Shown: in pieces, positions 34,082-43,013 of the stretch
How the letters are laid out: each line of letters opens with the position of its first letter
How positions within the stretch are numbered: the stretch's first letter is position 1
Assembly (NCBI GenBank): GCA_014208095.1
Contig: JACHMT010000002.1
Location: forward strand, 1,647,679-1,711,678
Length of the DNA stretch: 64,000 nucleotides
Origin: Actinospineispora eucalypti
GTDB taxonomy: Bacteria; Actinomycetota; Actinomycetes; Mycobacteriales; Pseudonocardiaceae
Direction: 5' to 3'
The notes under the pieces: generated by a model
Told to the model about the DNA's origin: nothing
Seen by the model: only the letters and a program-made list of their open reading frames with translations
Databases searched by the model: none
Translations under genes and position numbers: made by a program

Positions 34082-35365
34082 TCACCGACACGGCGTCGGT
34101 GACGGGCCGGTGAACGCGCGGTCGACGCGGTGCAGGGCGTAGGCGCCGATGGCGATCAGGGCGGATGCGCCGATCAGGGTGGCCGAGTGGCTGCCGGAGA
34201 CGGTGACGCCGAGCCCGGCAAGCAGCGGGCCCGCGGCGCGGGCGGCGACCAGGAAGATGGCGATGATCCCGTTGATGTGTGGGTAGTCGCACGGCCCGTA
34301 GTAGTCCACGAGCACGGTGCCGCGCAGCAGGTCGGGCAGCCCGTAGCCGAGGCCGAAGAACACCACCAGCGTGACGATCGCTACGGTGGCCGCCGGGGTG
34401 TGGCCCGTGCTGAGCAGCGGGGCGGGCAGGGCGAGGGCCTGCGCGACGAACAGCAGCGTTGCCGTGCGTTGCGCGGGCACCCGGGGCTGGAGTGCGGTGC
34501 AGGCCAGGCGGCCGAGCACCTGGAAGCCACCGACCGCGCCGGCCGCGAGGGTGGCCTGGGACAGCTGGTAGCCGCGGTCGGTGAGGTAGGCGACCAGGAT
34601 GACGGTCACGGCGAGTTTCCCGGTGGTGTGGCTGACCAGGCCGAGGGTGAACCAACGGAACGATGCGCGCCGGGTGATCGCGGGCCCGGTGCTGGCCGGC
34701 TGGGCCGGCGGCCTTGTGTCGGCGGATCGTCCGTCGGGATGTGCTCCCACGTCGGCCGGCCAGCGCCGCAGCAACCCGGCGTGCAGCGGAACCGTGATCA
34801 GGCCCAGGGCCACGGCGAGCAGCACGAGGGTGGTGCGCCAGCCGTACGCACCGACGAGCAGGCCGGTGAGCGGGACGAACACAGTGCTGGACAGGCCGCC
34901 GGCGATGGTCAGCACCAGCACGGCGCGGGCGCGGTGGCGAGTGAACCAGGTCGCGGTGACAGCGAACGCAGGTTCGTAGAGGGTGGTGGCCATGGCCAGC
35001 CCGGCCAGCACGAACGCCGCGTAGAAGCTGACCAGGGAATGGGCCTGTGCCCACATCAGCAGTGCCGCGACGCCGAACAGGCTGCCCGCGGTCATGACCC
35101 CCCGGGCGCCGTGGCGCGCGAGCCGGCGTCCCACCGGAACCGCAACGAGCCCGGAGACCGCCACCCCCGTGGCGTACGCGCCGTTGAGCTGCGCGGTCGA
35201 CCAACCGAGCTCGGTGTGCATGGGCACCACGAACACCGAGAAGGTGTAGACAAGTACGCCCCACGAAACCAGCTCGGTAACGGCGAGGCCGGCGACCATC
35301 CACCACCCGTAGAACACCCGCCGCCACGGCGCGGCGCAGGCACTCGCGCGGGGGCCGGAGGTCAC
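34082..35365 (-). CDS. MFS transporter in the phosphite-dehydrogenase-like operon
   Basis: A 427-residue, 12-helix transporter with an OFA-like start (RRVFYGWWMVAGLAVTELVSWGVLVYTFSVFVVPM) and a VPVGRRLARHGARGVM loop near residue 78. The start is GTG 35365, overlapping the LysR stop by 4 nt, so it is the last of three coupled genes. Its position suggests it imports the substrate of the dehydrogenase or exports the product. If the dehydrogenase uses phosphite, a phosphite/phosphate transporter is possible. The sequence itself gives no substrate. Confidence 0.88.
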   Translation of the reverse strand: MTSGPRASACAAPWRRVFYGWWMVAGLAVTELVSWGVLVYTFSVFVVPMHTELGWSTAQLNGAYATGVAVSGLVAVPVGRRLARHGARGVMTAGSLFGVAALLMWAQAHSLVSFYAAFVLAGLAMATTLYEPAFAVTATWFTRHRARAVLVLTIAGGLSSTVFVPLTGLLVGAYGWRTTLVLLAVALGLITVPLHAGLLRRWPADVGAHPDGRSADTRPPAQPASTGPAITRRASFRWFTLGLVSHTTGKLAVTVILVAYLTDRGYQLSQATLAAGAVGGFQVLGRLACTALQPRVPAQRTATLLFVAQALALPAPLLSTGHTPAATVAIVTLVVFFGLGYGLPDLLRGTVLVDYYGPCDYPHINGIIAIFLVAARAAGPLLAGLGVTVSGSHSATLIGASALIAIGAYALHRVDRAFTGPSPTPCR

Positions 35366-36246
35366 GTGCGCGGTGCTGACGGGTCGATGGCGAGCAGTGC
35401 CCCGCGGAACGCGGCGGCCGGGTCGGCGTCCACCAGCGCACGGCGGTGGCTGACCCAGATCGTCTTGCGCAGTTCCGGTCCGTCGAGCGCGAGGGTGTGC
35501 AGCCGCCCGGCGGCCACCTCGGCCTCGGCGGCGGCGCCGAGCACCAGGGAGACCCCGAGCCCGGCTTGCACGGCCGTCTTGACGGCGGCGGTGCTGCCCA
35601 GGTTCACTGCGGCCGGCAGCCGGGCCGCGTCGGCGCCGAGCGTACGCTGGAGCAGCGTTCCGGTGCCGCTGGCCGGTTCCCCGCCGAGCAGCGTCTGGCC
35701 GGCCAGCTCGTCAACACTCACGCTCGTCCTTGCGGTCCACGGATGGTCCGGACCCACGATCACGACCAGGGGTTCGTCCCGCCACGGCGTGGCCTCGAAC
35801 CCGGGCCGCCGGTCCCACCACTCGGTGAGCGCGACGTCGACCACACCGGCGCCCAGGTCGTCGAGGATCTCGCGGTTGGTACCCATCCGCTGCCGGATGC
35901 GGTAGCGCTCGGCGTGGGCCTGCCCGATCGATTTGATCACCGGTTGGAGCAGGTAGATGCCGATGTTCGAGGCGGCACCGACGACCAGCTCGGCATCGCT
36001 GAACAGCCGGGTCGCCCGGTCGGCGAGCTCCAGCATGGCGCGGGCATAGCGCTCGAACGCCGCGCTCGCCCCGACGGGCACGCACCTGGTGGAAGCGCGC
36101 TCGATCAAGCTGGTGCCCAGCTCCGCCTCGAGCCGGCGGACATGCTGGGACACCGCGCCCTGGGTGACACCGAGCCGGTCGGCCGCCGCGCGGAACCCGC
36201 CGGTGTCGAGCACCGCGACGTACGCGGCGACCTGATTCAGGTTCAT
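35362..36246 (-). CDS. LysR family regulator (ptxE-like position)
   Basis: Encodes 294 residues from ATG 36246, which overlaps the dehydrogenase stop by 4 nt (ATGA). The HTH is MNLNQVAAYVAVLDTGGFRAAADRLGVTQGAVSQHVRRLEAELG (residues 1-44). The effector domain follows from about 90 (VVGAASNIGIYLLQPVI) in a CysB-like order. In Pseudomonas stutzeri a LysR gene, ptxE, lies directly after ptxD; the order here is the same. It probably senses the dehydrogenase substrate. Longer in-frame readings into the dehydrogenase gene are artefacts. Confidence 0.9.
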   Translation of the reverse strand: MNLNQVAAYVAVLDTGGFRAAADRLGVTQGAVSQHVRRLEAELGTSLIERASTRCVPVGASAAFERYARAMLELADRATRLFSDAELVVGAASNIGIYLLQPVIKSIGQAHAERYRIRQRMGTNREILDDLGAGVVDVALTEWWDRRPGFEATPWRDEPLVVIVGPDHPWTARTSVSVDELAGQTLLGGEPASGTGTLLQRTLGADAARLPAAVNLGSTAAVKTAVQAGLGVSLVLGAAAEAEVAAGRLHTLALDGPELRKTIWVSHRRALVDADPAAAFRGALLAIDPSAPRT

Positions 36247-37262
36247 CGCGGGGCCTCCCCGGCGCCCTCGACCCGACGCGGCGGAGTGACCGCGCCTTCG
36301 GGGTGCCTGCCGTCCAGCGCGGCACGGACCTGCTCGGCCGCAGCCAGCCCCATCTCGCGGCGCACGTCCTCGACCGCGGAGCCAAGGTGCGGAGTGAGCA
36401 CGGTGCGGGGGTGCGCCAGCAGACCCGGCGGGACCTCTACCGGAGCCGCGCCGGGCGCGGCGGTGTCTTCGAAGGCGAACACGTCGGCCGCGTATCCACC
36501 GAGCCGGTCTTCCCGCAGCGCCTCGACCACGGCGCCCTCGTCGACGACGGAGCCGCGCGCGACGTTCACCAGGCACGCTCCCCGCCGCATCCGGCCCAAC
36601 GCCGCCGCGTCGATCATCCGCCGGGTGCCGGCGGTCAACGGCACCAGCGGCACCACGACGTCACTGCCGGCCAGCAGCTCGGACAGCAGGACCCGGCGGG
36701 CGCCGAGCCGGTACGCCTCGGGCTCGGGCAGCGCGACCGGGTCGGTGTACACCAGGCTGGCGCCGAAGCCGAGCAGCCGGGCGGCCACCGCCCGCCCGAT
36801 CCGACCCATCCCGATGATGCCGACGCATGCCCCGGCCAGGCCGCTGCCGTAGAAACGGGGCCGCCACCCGGCGTGCCGTCCCGAACGCACCCACGCGTCG
36901 CCCTCCACCAGACGCCGCCGCAGCGCCAGCACCAGCCCCACCACCAACTCCGCCGTGGGCACCGTGAGCAGATCCGGCAACACGGTCACCCACACCCCGC
37001 GCCGCACGCACTCCGCCAGGTCGACGAGGTCGGCCCCCTTGAACACCCCGCTGACCACCCGCAACCGCGGACAGGCCGCGAGCAGCTCGGCGTCCACCCG
37101 GTCGGCCATACACACCACGAGGCCGTCCGCGTCACGCGCCCTGGCCAGCACCTCGGTACGTGGCCACACCTCCCGCCCCCGCGACGGCGCCACCGGGTGA
37201 CAGAACTCGGCCAGCCGCGCCGTCACATCCGGGTGGACCCAGTGCGTCACAACGACCAGCAT
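36243..37262 (-). CDS. ptxD: phosphite dehydrogenase-like D-2-hydroxyacid dehydrogenase family protein
   Basis: Encodes 339 residues (PtxD of P. stutzeri has 336). It shares long PtxD-type segments: RGVWVTVLPDLLTVPTAELV, WVRSGRHAGWRPRFYGSGL and GGYAADVFAFED. The PtxD catalytic residues align as Lys75 (VFKGADL), Arg236 (NVARGS), Glu265 and His292 (TPHLGSA). The Rossmann loop is GMGRIG (151-156), and Asp174 at the end of the second strand points to NAD. PtxD oxidises phosphite to phosphate. ATG 37262 is chosen because it aligns with PtxD; ATG 37280 lies inside the operator-like repeat. The symbol is a homology call; related hydroxyacid dehydrogenases are the alternative. Confidence 0.8.
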   Translation of the reverse strand: MLVVVTHWVHPDVTARLAEFCHPVAPSRGREVWPRTEVLARARDADGLVVCMADRVDAELLAACPRLRVVSGVFKGADLVDLAECVRRGVWVTVLPDLLTVPTAELVVGLVLALRRRLVEGDAWVRSGRHAGWRPRFYGSGLAGACVGIIGMGRIGRAVAARLLGFGASLVYTDPVALPEPEAYRLGARRVLLSELLAGSDVVVPLVPLTAGTRRMIDAAALGRMRRGACLVNVARGSVVDEGAVVEALREDRLGGYAADVFAFEDTAAPGAAPVEVPPGLLAHPRTVLTPHLGSAVEDVRREMGLAAAEQVRAALDGRHPEGAVTPPRRVEGAGEAPR

Positions 37263-37275
37263 GTGACGACAGTAC

Positions 37276-37299
37276 CTCATCAAAATAGGGTTTAATGAG
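37276..37299. promoter_or_regulatory. 24-bp inverted repeat upstream of the ptxD-like gene
   Basis: Read on the minus strand: CTCAT-x-AAA - 6 nt - TTT-x-ATGAG, AT-rich, ending 13 bp before ATG 37262. It fits a LysR or other operator overlapping the promoter of the three-gene operon. Confidence 0.55.
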
Positions 37300-37393
37300 T
37301 TTTACGTCCAGGAGCGGTTCGTGCACGCCCCCCGGCACGACCGCCTGAACGGCCGTGCCGAGGGACGCCAACGGGCGCCGCCCTCCGATGTGA

Positions 37394-38017
37394 TCAAGCC
37401 ATCTCGGGGACCCGCAGGTGGGCCAGAGCCAGCTCGAACTCGCAGACATCGAGGACGTCCACACCCGCTTCCCGGGTACCGGACTCACGGATCGCCGCGG
37501 CCCGCTCCCGGCTGCCCTCCAGCGCGGCCGGACTATCGAACGTCACCGACGACACCGAACGCCCGCTACCACGGTTGATCAAGAGGCTGGAACTGCACAT
37601 TCCGTCCATTGCCTCCAACGCGGGCAGCACCCGCGACCGGTAGACGTCCAACGCCCGGTCCGTGCCGGCCGGGTCCATGCGCACCCAGGTGGCGCGCACA
37701 CACGCCCCGGGACCGGAGGTGTGGTCGCGGTGCAGCAGCGCGATCTCCCATTCCTCGACCTCGGGCTCACCGCCGCCGAGCAGCTCGGCGACCCCGCCGC
37801 GGACCGACCGCAGTCGCGCATCGCTGGCGCGCATCATCTCCTCGTCGCGCCACGCACTCGTCGCGATACAACGCCCGCCCTGCCGGTCAGCCAGCATGGA
37901 CAGGCCGATGCAGCCGTCCATCTCCATCAACGCGGGCATCACCGCGTCACGGACATGCGCGATGCCCGCGTCGATCAACTCCTGACGTGCTCGAATCGTT
38001 GTGGAACGCGCAAACAC
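37394..38017 (-). CDS. tandem ABM (antibiotic biosynthesis monooxygenase-fold) protein
   Basis: Encodes 207 residues made of two similar ferredoxin-like halves. The first is VFARSTTIRARQELIDAGIAHVRDAVMPALMEMDGCIGLSMLADRQ (1-46). The second is CVRATWVRMDPAGTDRALDVYRSRVLPALEAMDGMCSSSLLINR (about 105-148). The fold is that of ABM/Dabb proteins, usually small heme-degrading or quinone-forming monooxygenases or stress proteins. GTG 38017 has GGGGG about 6 nt upstream; longer readings are not supported. It lies upstream of, and on the same strand as, the ptxD-like gene but outside its repeat, so it is probably a separate unit. Confidence 0.75.
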   Translation of the reverse strand: MFARSTTIRARQELIDAGIAHVRDAVMPALMEMDGCIGLSMLADRQGGRCIATSAWRDEEMMRASDARLRSVRGGVAELLGGGEPEVEEWEIALLHRDHTSGPGACVRATWVRMDPAGTDRALDVYRSRVLPALEAMDGMCSSSLLINRGSGRSVSSVTFDSPAALEGSRERAAAIRESGTREAGVDVLDVCEFELALAHLRVPEMA

Positions 38018-38297
38018 GATCCACCCCCTTTCGAACTGCCGACACGCCTCATCGCGTAGCCGGTCGGGTCCCACCGTGCTCCGGGCAGGCACACAGGGCA
38101 ATCGGCGAATCGGGGTGGAAGTAGCGCGAGGCGCGAGAGACACCAGCCCCGCCGGTGCACGTGCAACCAGCCGGATCGCTGTGGTGTGTCCCCGGCTGTC
38201 CGCGGCGGCGAAGACCATCGACAGCCACGCAGGCAGAGCAAGCCCTGCGCGGACCATGGCGTCTACGCCGCTGCCGGAATGGCCACCGCGCCTCGCC

Positions 38298-38445
38298 GTC
38301 GAGTCGGCCTTGCACTATTGCCAGCCGCACAGCGACGTGGCCGCGCTCTTCGACCCAGCCGGCCGGCGCACGCCAGGTCGGCGCCTTCCAGGCTCTTGTG
38401 ACAGGCGAACATCGACACATCGAGCAGAGCCGATCCCGCCAGGCC
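38298..38445 (-). pseudogene. Remnant of a small Cys-rich protein (DUF6283-like)
   Basis: One frame reads GSALLDVSMFACHKSLEGAD, then LACAG. The next frame continues AGWVEERGHVAVRLAIVQGR, joined by a frameshift near 38362. The C-H-K...C-A-G-W pattern recalls the small DUF6283 proteins carried on actinomycete mobile elements. The family call is tentative. Confidence 0.35.
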
Positions 38446-39182
38446 AGCCGAGGTATCCCGACTGCGAGCACGCACGCTGGGGATGGCGCAGATCCGACGT
38501 ACACGATTCCTCGAACCCGCGGCGGCGCCATGCCCGTCGCAACGCCGCCAGTATCCGTCAGCTGGCCCCGGCAGTGGCCCGCAATGTCGATCACGGCCAT
38601 CCGAGAGTAGCGACACCCAAGCCAGACGAGTGCGCGGACGACGGGGCCGAACTGTCGCGACGAGCCCGACTCGACCTCCGGCTCCTCATTCAGGTCCCGA
38701 GGCTGGGCGTACGTGCTGGCCCATAGCCCGGATACAGGCCAGTGCGCAGGTCAGCGGGCCATTTCACGTCTACGGGACGTCGTGAGGCCGTGACAGCGAG
38801 CCGACAGGCGCGACGGTTGAAGCAGCGAGCACTGGCTCAATGCCGTCCGTCGCCAGGCCACGACCTCCGCCTCAGGCACTAGAACGCCTACCTCGCCCCC
38901 CGCTGCCGGCACCTGCTGTCCCGCTGCAGCCTCACACGCAGGCTCGTGGGCCTTGGAGCACTCCACGCCCACTGCTTCGATTTCGTGTCAGCTGGTTCGG
39001 ACATGCCGGGCACGTGCGGCTCACCCAGGCGGCTCCGCCCTACGGGCGCCACGGCCGGGACGAATCTGTTCCGTGACTGTTCCGTGGATTCCCACACAAA
39101 GCCACCAACCAGACCCGGAGCCCCACAGAGGGCACCGAGGCAGCACAATAGCGTTTCCGCTGGTAGAAGCGCTTCTCCTCTT

Positions 39183-39396
39183 CTAGCTGCCGGAGAGTTT
39201 GTAGCCGGAGAACTTGTCCCGGAGGGTCTTCTTGGAGCACTCCGCACTCCGGTGCCGCGTACGACGCTGACCAGCAGCCATCGAGCCATCGACGGTCTTG
39301 ACCGGCAGTACCGTCCAGGTTCCGCACGGAACGAAACCCCGCAACCGGTTTCGGATAACGAGCGAATTCGTGGACCAGATCGTCTTCCAGCGCCCG
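39183..39396 (-). pseudogene. 3-prime part of an ORF split by IS copy 2
   Basis: If the IS and one target duplication are removed, the minus-strand frame from the right flank (40802-40955, ending EHEFWHGRW) joins this piece (KTIWSTNSLVIRNRLRGFVP, ending LRDKFSGYKLSGS, stop at 39183-39185). Third positions are GC-rich, consistent with coding. No family is recognised. Confidence 0.4.
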
Positions 39397-40801
39397 GGGT
39401 CTATCCCGTGATCGGTGTTTCCGGCGGTTCGGTTAGTAGCTCTCAGCTGCCGGCCAGCGGTTGCTGAAGGTGATGGCGAAGGCGTTGAGCACGGGCTTCC
39501 AGCGCATCGTCCATCGGGCGCGGCCTGTCCCGGTGGGGTCCAGGCTGCGGGTCACAAGGTACAGGCATTTCATTGCTGCCTGTTCGGTGGGAAAATGTCC
39601 ACGGGCTCGGACTGCTCTGCGGTAGCGTGCGTTCAGCGATTCAATCGCGTTCGTTGAGCAAATGACCCGCCGTATTTCGACGTCGTAGTCGAGGAACGGC
39701 ACGAACTCGTTCCAGGCGTTTCGCCAGAGTCGGATCACCGCCGCGTATTTCTTTCCCCATTTTGTGTCGAGTTCGTCGAGAGCGCCCAGCGCGGCGTCGG
39801 GGTTGGGCGCGGTGTAGATTGCTTTCACGTCGCGCTTGAGCGCATCCCAGTCCTGTCGGGAGACCAGGCGGAACGTGTTGCGAATGAGATGGACGATGCA
39901 TGTTTGGACGATTGTTTGCGGCCAGACGTTGGCCACCACATCGGGTAGTCCTTTCAGGCCGTCGCACACCAGGAAGAACACGTCTCGCAGGCCACGGTTC
40001 TTCAGGTCGACCAGGACGCTCATCCAGAACTTGGCGCCTTCGCCGCCCGCGCCCATCCACAGTCCCAGCACGTCCTTGTGTCCGTCCAGGGTGACCCCGA
40101 TGGCGGCGTAGACGGGCCGGTTGGCTACCTGACCGTCGCGCACCTTGACCTGGATGGCATCGACGAACAACGCGGCGTAAATGTCCTCGAGGGGGCGGCT
40201 TGCCCAGTCGTTCATCTCCGCCACAACTTTGTCAGTGATCCGCGAGATCGTTTCCTTCGACACGGAAACCCCGTAGATCTCGGAGAAATGCGCGGAAACC
40301 TCCCCGCTGGTCAACCCTTTCGCGCACAACGACAACACAATTTCGTCGACGTCACCGATTCGCCGCTGCCGCTTTTTCACAATCTGCGGCTCGAACGTCG
40401 CGTCCCGATCACGCGGAACATCGATCCGCACCTCGCCGGCCGCATCCGAGATCACGGTCTTCGACCGAGTGCCGTTCCGCACGTTTGTTGATTCCCGATC
40501 CGGCTCGGCGCGATTTTTCTCATGCCCGAGATGCTCGGTCATCTCTTCACCAAGCGCGGTTTCCAACACACTCTTGGTGAACACCTTCAACAAACCGTCC
40601 GGGCCGGTCAGCGCCAGCCCTCGGGCCTTGGCCTCGGCCACCATGGCCGCCGCGGCGGCCTGCTCCGGTGACAGCTCCCGCGCCGGCTTCGACTCACGCT
40701 TCGCTGATCCCACAAGATCAGATGTCATCACTGCCTGTGCCCATCTCGCCGGACCTCAGCCCGGCGCGTCGGGCCGGAAACACCGATCTTGGAACAGTCC
40801 C
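39397..40801 (-). mobile_element. IS256-family element, copy 2 (complete, 1405 bp)
   Basis: Complete element with imperfect terminal repeats of about 29 bp (GGGACTGTTCCAAGATCGGT... against GGGTCTATCCCGTGATCGGT...). It is flanked by an 8-bp target duplication, AGCGCCCG, on both sides; the edge is ambiguous by 1 bp. It is inverted relative to copies 1 and 3 and encodes one intact transposase. Confidence 0.95.
39433..40731 (-). CDS. IS256-family transposase (copy 2)
   Basis: A 432-residue Mutator-type DDE transposase. The catalytic acids are in LFVDAIQVKV, VCDGLKGLPDVV and NAIESLN; the IS256 signature CIVHLIRNTFR precedes the last one. Within the helical insertion lies DELDTKWGKKY. It starts at GTG 40731 or the adjacent ATG. 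The protein is identical to copy 3. It carries out replicative copy-out/paste-in of the element. Confidence 0.95.
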   Translation of the reverse strand: MMTSDLVGSAKRESKPARELSPEQAAAAAMVAEAKARGLALTGPDGLLKVFTKSVLETALGEEMTEHLGHEKNRAEPDRESTNVRNGTRSKTVISDAAGEVRIDVPRDRDATFEPQIVKKRQRRIGDVDEIVLSLCAKGLTSGEVSAHFSEIYGVSVSKETISRITDKVVAEMNDWASRPLEDIYAALFVDAIQVKVRDGQVANRPVYAAIGVTLDGHKDVLGLWMGAGGEGAKFWMSVLVDLKNRGLRDVFFLVCDGLKGLPDVVANVWPQTIVQTCIVHLIRNTFRLVSRQDWDALKRDVKAIYTAPNPDAALGALDELDTKWGKKYAAVIRLWRNAWNEFVPFLDYDVEIRRVICSTNAIESLNARYRRAVRARGHFPTEQAAMKCLYLVTRSLDPTGTGRARWTMRWKPVLNAFAITFSNRWPAAESY

Positions 40802-41084
40802 AGCGCCCGTGCCAGAACTCGTGCTCTCGGCCGACTCGTAATCGACGAGCCGCGAGCCAAGGCCGAAGCGAAGCGCCCGGACTGAAGACGGCGGACGACG
40901 AGAGCGTCCGAGATGAGGAATTGTCGAACGCGCAGCTCAGCCGAAGGACAGCCATCTGTTATCAGGACATGTCGACGGCTCACTCGCAGAGGGCGTACGC
41001 GTAGTTGCGGCGCTTACGTAACCCCGTCATGCGCAGCGGTGCGGCGACCTGGACAACAGGCTCGGTGTGTGCGTCAAGGTCGTT

Positions 41085-41723
41085 TCAGCCTGTCCGACCC
41101 GGGCCAAGGCTCATACCGTAGCGGGCGAGCCGGGCGGCGGCTTTGACCATGGTGTCGCGGTCGGCGGCGGCGGTGTCGGCGAGCAGTGGCCGAAGCAGGA
41201 CGAGGCCGGCGACGAGGGCGACCATGAGCGAGTTGCTGATCGCGAGCTGGTCTCGGGCGAACCACTCGCGTCGGTCGGCCTCATGCTCGGCCATGAGGCG
41301 TAGGTCGGCGAGGCTGGCGGCGAGGCTCTCGCGCGCACGCTCGAGCAGGTCGCTGCCGTCGTCGCCAGCGGCGAGCAGGGTGACCAGCAGTTTGCGGTGC
41401 CCGCTGAGGCTGGAGTACAGGTCGCGGACGAACTCGCCGATGAGCTCCTCGTCGCCCCACGGGGAGTCCACCTGGCTTCTCCAGGCGGAGGCGAACTCCT
41501 CGAACGAGGCCAGGAACGGGGCGAGCAGGGTGGCCGAGTAGAGCTCTTCCTTGCTGGTGAACTGCCGGTAGAGCACCGAGAGGCTGATGTCGGTGCGGGT
41601 GGCGATGTCGCGCATCGAGGTCTGGGCGTAGCCGTGTTCGGCGAACAACTCGGTGGCGGTGTCCAGGATCAGTCGCCTGACCTGCTCGGTCGAGCGGCGG
41701 GGAGCGCGGCGCGCGGCGGTCAT
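41085..41723 (-). CDS. TetR family regulator
   Basis: Encodes 212 residues. The HTH is LILDTATELFAEHGYAQTSMRDIATRTDISLSVLYRQFTSKEELYSA (residues 18-64), and the C-terminal ligand domain is of TetR_C type. ATG 41723 is the start. It diverges from the AveC-type operon across a 126-bp gap that contains a perfect 17-bp inverted repeat. It therefore most likely represses that operon and itself. The ligand is unknown. Confidence 0.93.
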   Translation of the reverse strand: MTAARRAPRRSTEQVRRLILDTATELFAEHGYAQTSMRDIATRTDISLSVLYRQFTSKEELYSATLLAPFLASFEEFASAWRSQVDSPWGDEELIGEFVRDLYSSLSGHRKLLVTLLAAGDDGSDLLERARESLAASLADLRLMAEHEADRREWFARDQLAISNSLMVALVAGLVLLRPLLADTAAADRDTMVKAAARLARYGMSLGPGRTG

Positions 41724-41764
41724 GATTCGACTCTATCCCCACGCGGAGCTCAGACAGCGGATCA

Positions 41765-41808
41765 GTAAGCAACACTGTTTCTTGACTTTGAGAAACAGTG
41801 TTGCTTAC
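41765..41808. promoter_or_regulatory. Perfect 17-bp inverted repeat, TetR operator
   Basis: Arms GTAAGCAACACTGTTTC and GAAACAGTGTTGCTTAC are separated by 10 bp that contain a TTGACT -35-like hexamer (41782-41787). The TetR and AveC-type starts lie on either side. A dimer or pair of dimers here would block the outward promoter. Confidence 0.8.
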
Positions 41809-41849
41809 CGTTGGGTGGTCCGAGTCCTTCCTCCAGCGAGGAGCTCCCG

Positions 41850-43010
41850 ATGGCTGTACCCACGAGCGCGCCGAGGCTGACCGCGGAACAGCTCGCGGTC
41901 GACTCCCGACCACCGTCGAAGCCCATCAAGGGGTGGGCGATCTTCGGGGGGCTGTGGCTGGCGTTCTACGCCTACCTGTTCGTCAGCTGGGTGCTCAGCG
42001 ACGACACCGCGCGGGTGGCGCCGGGGCCGACGGCACTGCCGGGCTGGATGTCGACGTTGTTCGACATCTACCTGCCGTTCGGGGTACTGGCCACGGTGGC
42101 GATCATCTATGTGGTCGTGGTGCGGCCGAGGGTCCGGGAGAAGCGGTTCAGCACCGACGGGTTGCTGTTGTTGACGTTCGTCCTGTTGTGGTTCCAGGAC
42201 CCGTTCATCAACTTCTACCAGCCGATGTTCACCTACAACTCGTACTTCCTCAACGCCGGGTCGTGGGTCGCGCACGTGCCTGGCTGGCAGTCGATCAGCG
42301 CGGGCTCGCCGGGGCGGATGTTCCAGGAGCCGTTGTTCTTCATCCTGCCGGCATACCTCTACATGCTGTTCCCGATCGCGCTGGCCTGCACTTGGGTGAT
42401 GCGCAGAACCAAGGCCCGGTACCCCAATATCGGCACGTTCTGGCTGCTGACGATCGCGTTCGTGTTCGGCTTCGTGCTGGATCTGGTGTGCGAGGGCGCG
42501 TGGGTGCGGCTGGGCTTCTACAACTACTGGGCCACCGTGCCGAGCCTGACGCTGTTCGCCGGGCACTGGTACCAGTTCCCGATCTACGAGGCCCTGCTGA
42601 CCTCGCTGTGGTGGCTGGGCTTCGCCTGCCTGCGCTACTACAAGGACGACAAGGGCCACACGCTGGTCGAGCGCGGGGTCGACGAGATCCGCGCGGGCGC
42701 CGGGGTGAAGACGTTCATGCGGTTCCTGGCCCTGCTCGGGATCGGCAGCGCGATCTACATGGTCACCTACAACATCCCCTACCAGTTCTTCAACCTGCAG
42801 GCGCACTCCTGGCCGGCCGAGGTGCAGGAGCGCTCCTACTTCACCAACTACATCTGCGGCCCGGACACCGACCAGGCCTGCCCGTCGACGTCGATGCCGC
42901 TCTCCCGCCGCGACGCGACCCATTTCGACCCCCACGGGAATGTCGTGGTCCCACCGGGGGTACCGGCGCCGTCGACCGAGACCGTCAAGCAGTTCTCGAG
43001 CGGCGGCTGA
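41850..43010 (+). CDS. spirocyclase AveC family membrane protein
   Basis: A 386-residue integral membrane protein with about seven helices. It matches my memory of actinobacterial AveC-family proteins throughout: WAIFGGLWLAFYAYLF, TDGLLLLTFVLLWFQDPFINFYQPMFTYNSYFLNAGSWVAHVPGW, EGAWVRLGFYNYW, CLRYYKDDKGHTLVERGVDEIRAG, and SYFTNYICG...PSTSMPLSRRDATH. AveC itself forms the avermectin spiroketal, but most family members sit in steroid or hydrophobic-substrate loci with unknown roles. ATG 41850 has GAGGAG 6 nt upstream. It leads a five-gene operon. Confidence 0.85.
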   Translation: MAVPTSAPRLTAEQLAVDSRPPSKPIKGWAIFGGLWLAFYAYLFVSWVLSDDTARVAPGPTALPGWMSTLFDIYLPFGVLATVAIIYVVVVRPRVREKRFSTDGLLLLTFVLLWFQDPFINFYQPMFTYNSYFLNAGSWVAHVPGWQSISAGSPGRMFQEPLFFILPAYLYMLFPIALACTWVMRRTKARYPNIGTFWLLTIAFVFGFVLDLVCEGAWVRLGFYNYWATVPSLTLFAGHWYQFPIYEALLTSLWWLGFACLRYYKDDKGHTLVERGVDEIRAGAGVKTFMRFLALLGIGSAIYMVTYNIPYQFFNLQAHSWPAEVQERSYFTNYICGPDTDQACPSTSMPLSRRDATHFDPHGNVVVPPGVPAPSTETVKQFSSGG

Positions 43011-43013
43011 CCG

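Larger units (their letters stand above)
38018..39396. other. Gene-poor region with remnants
   Basis: No intact gene. It contains a two-frame remnant at 38298-38445 and the 3-prime end (39183-39396) of an ORF split by IS copy 2. The remainder has short open frames without recognisable families. Confidence 0.5.

Noticed and set aside
34130..35905. 591-codon plus-strand frame
   Set aside because: Crosses the antisense of two overlapping real genes and shows no family.
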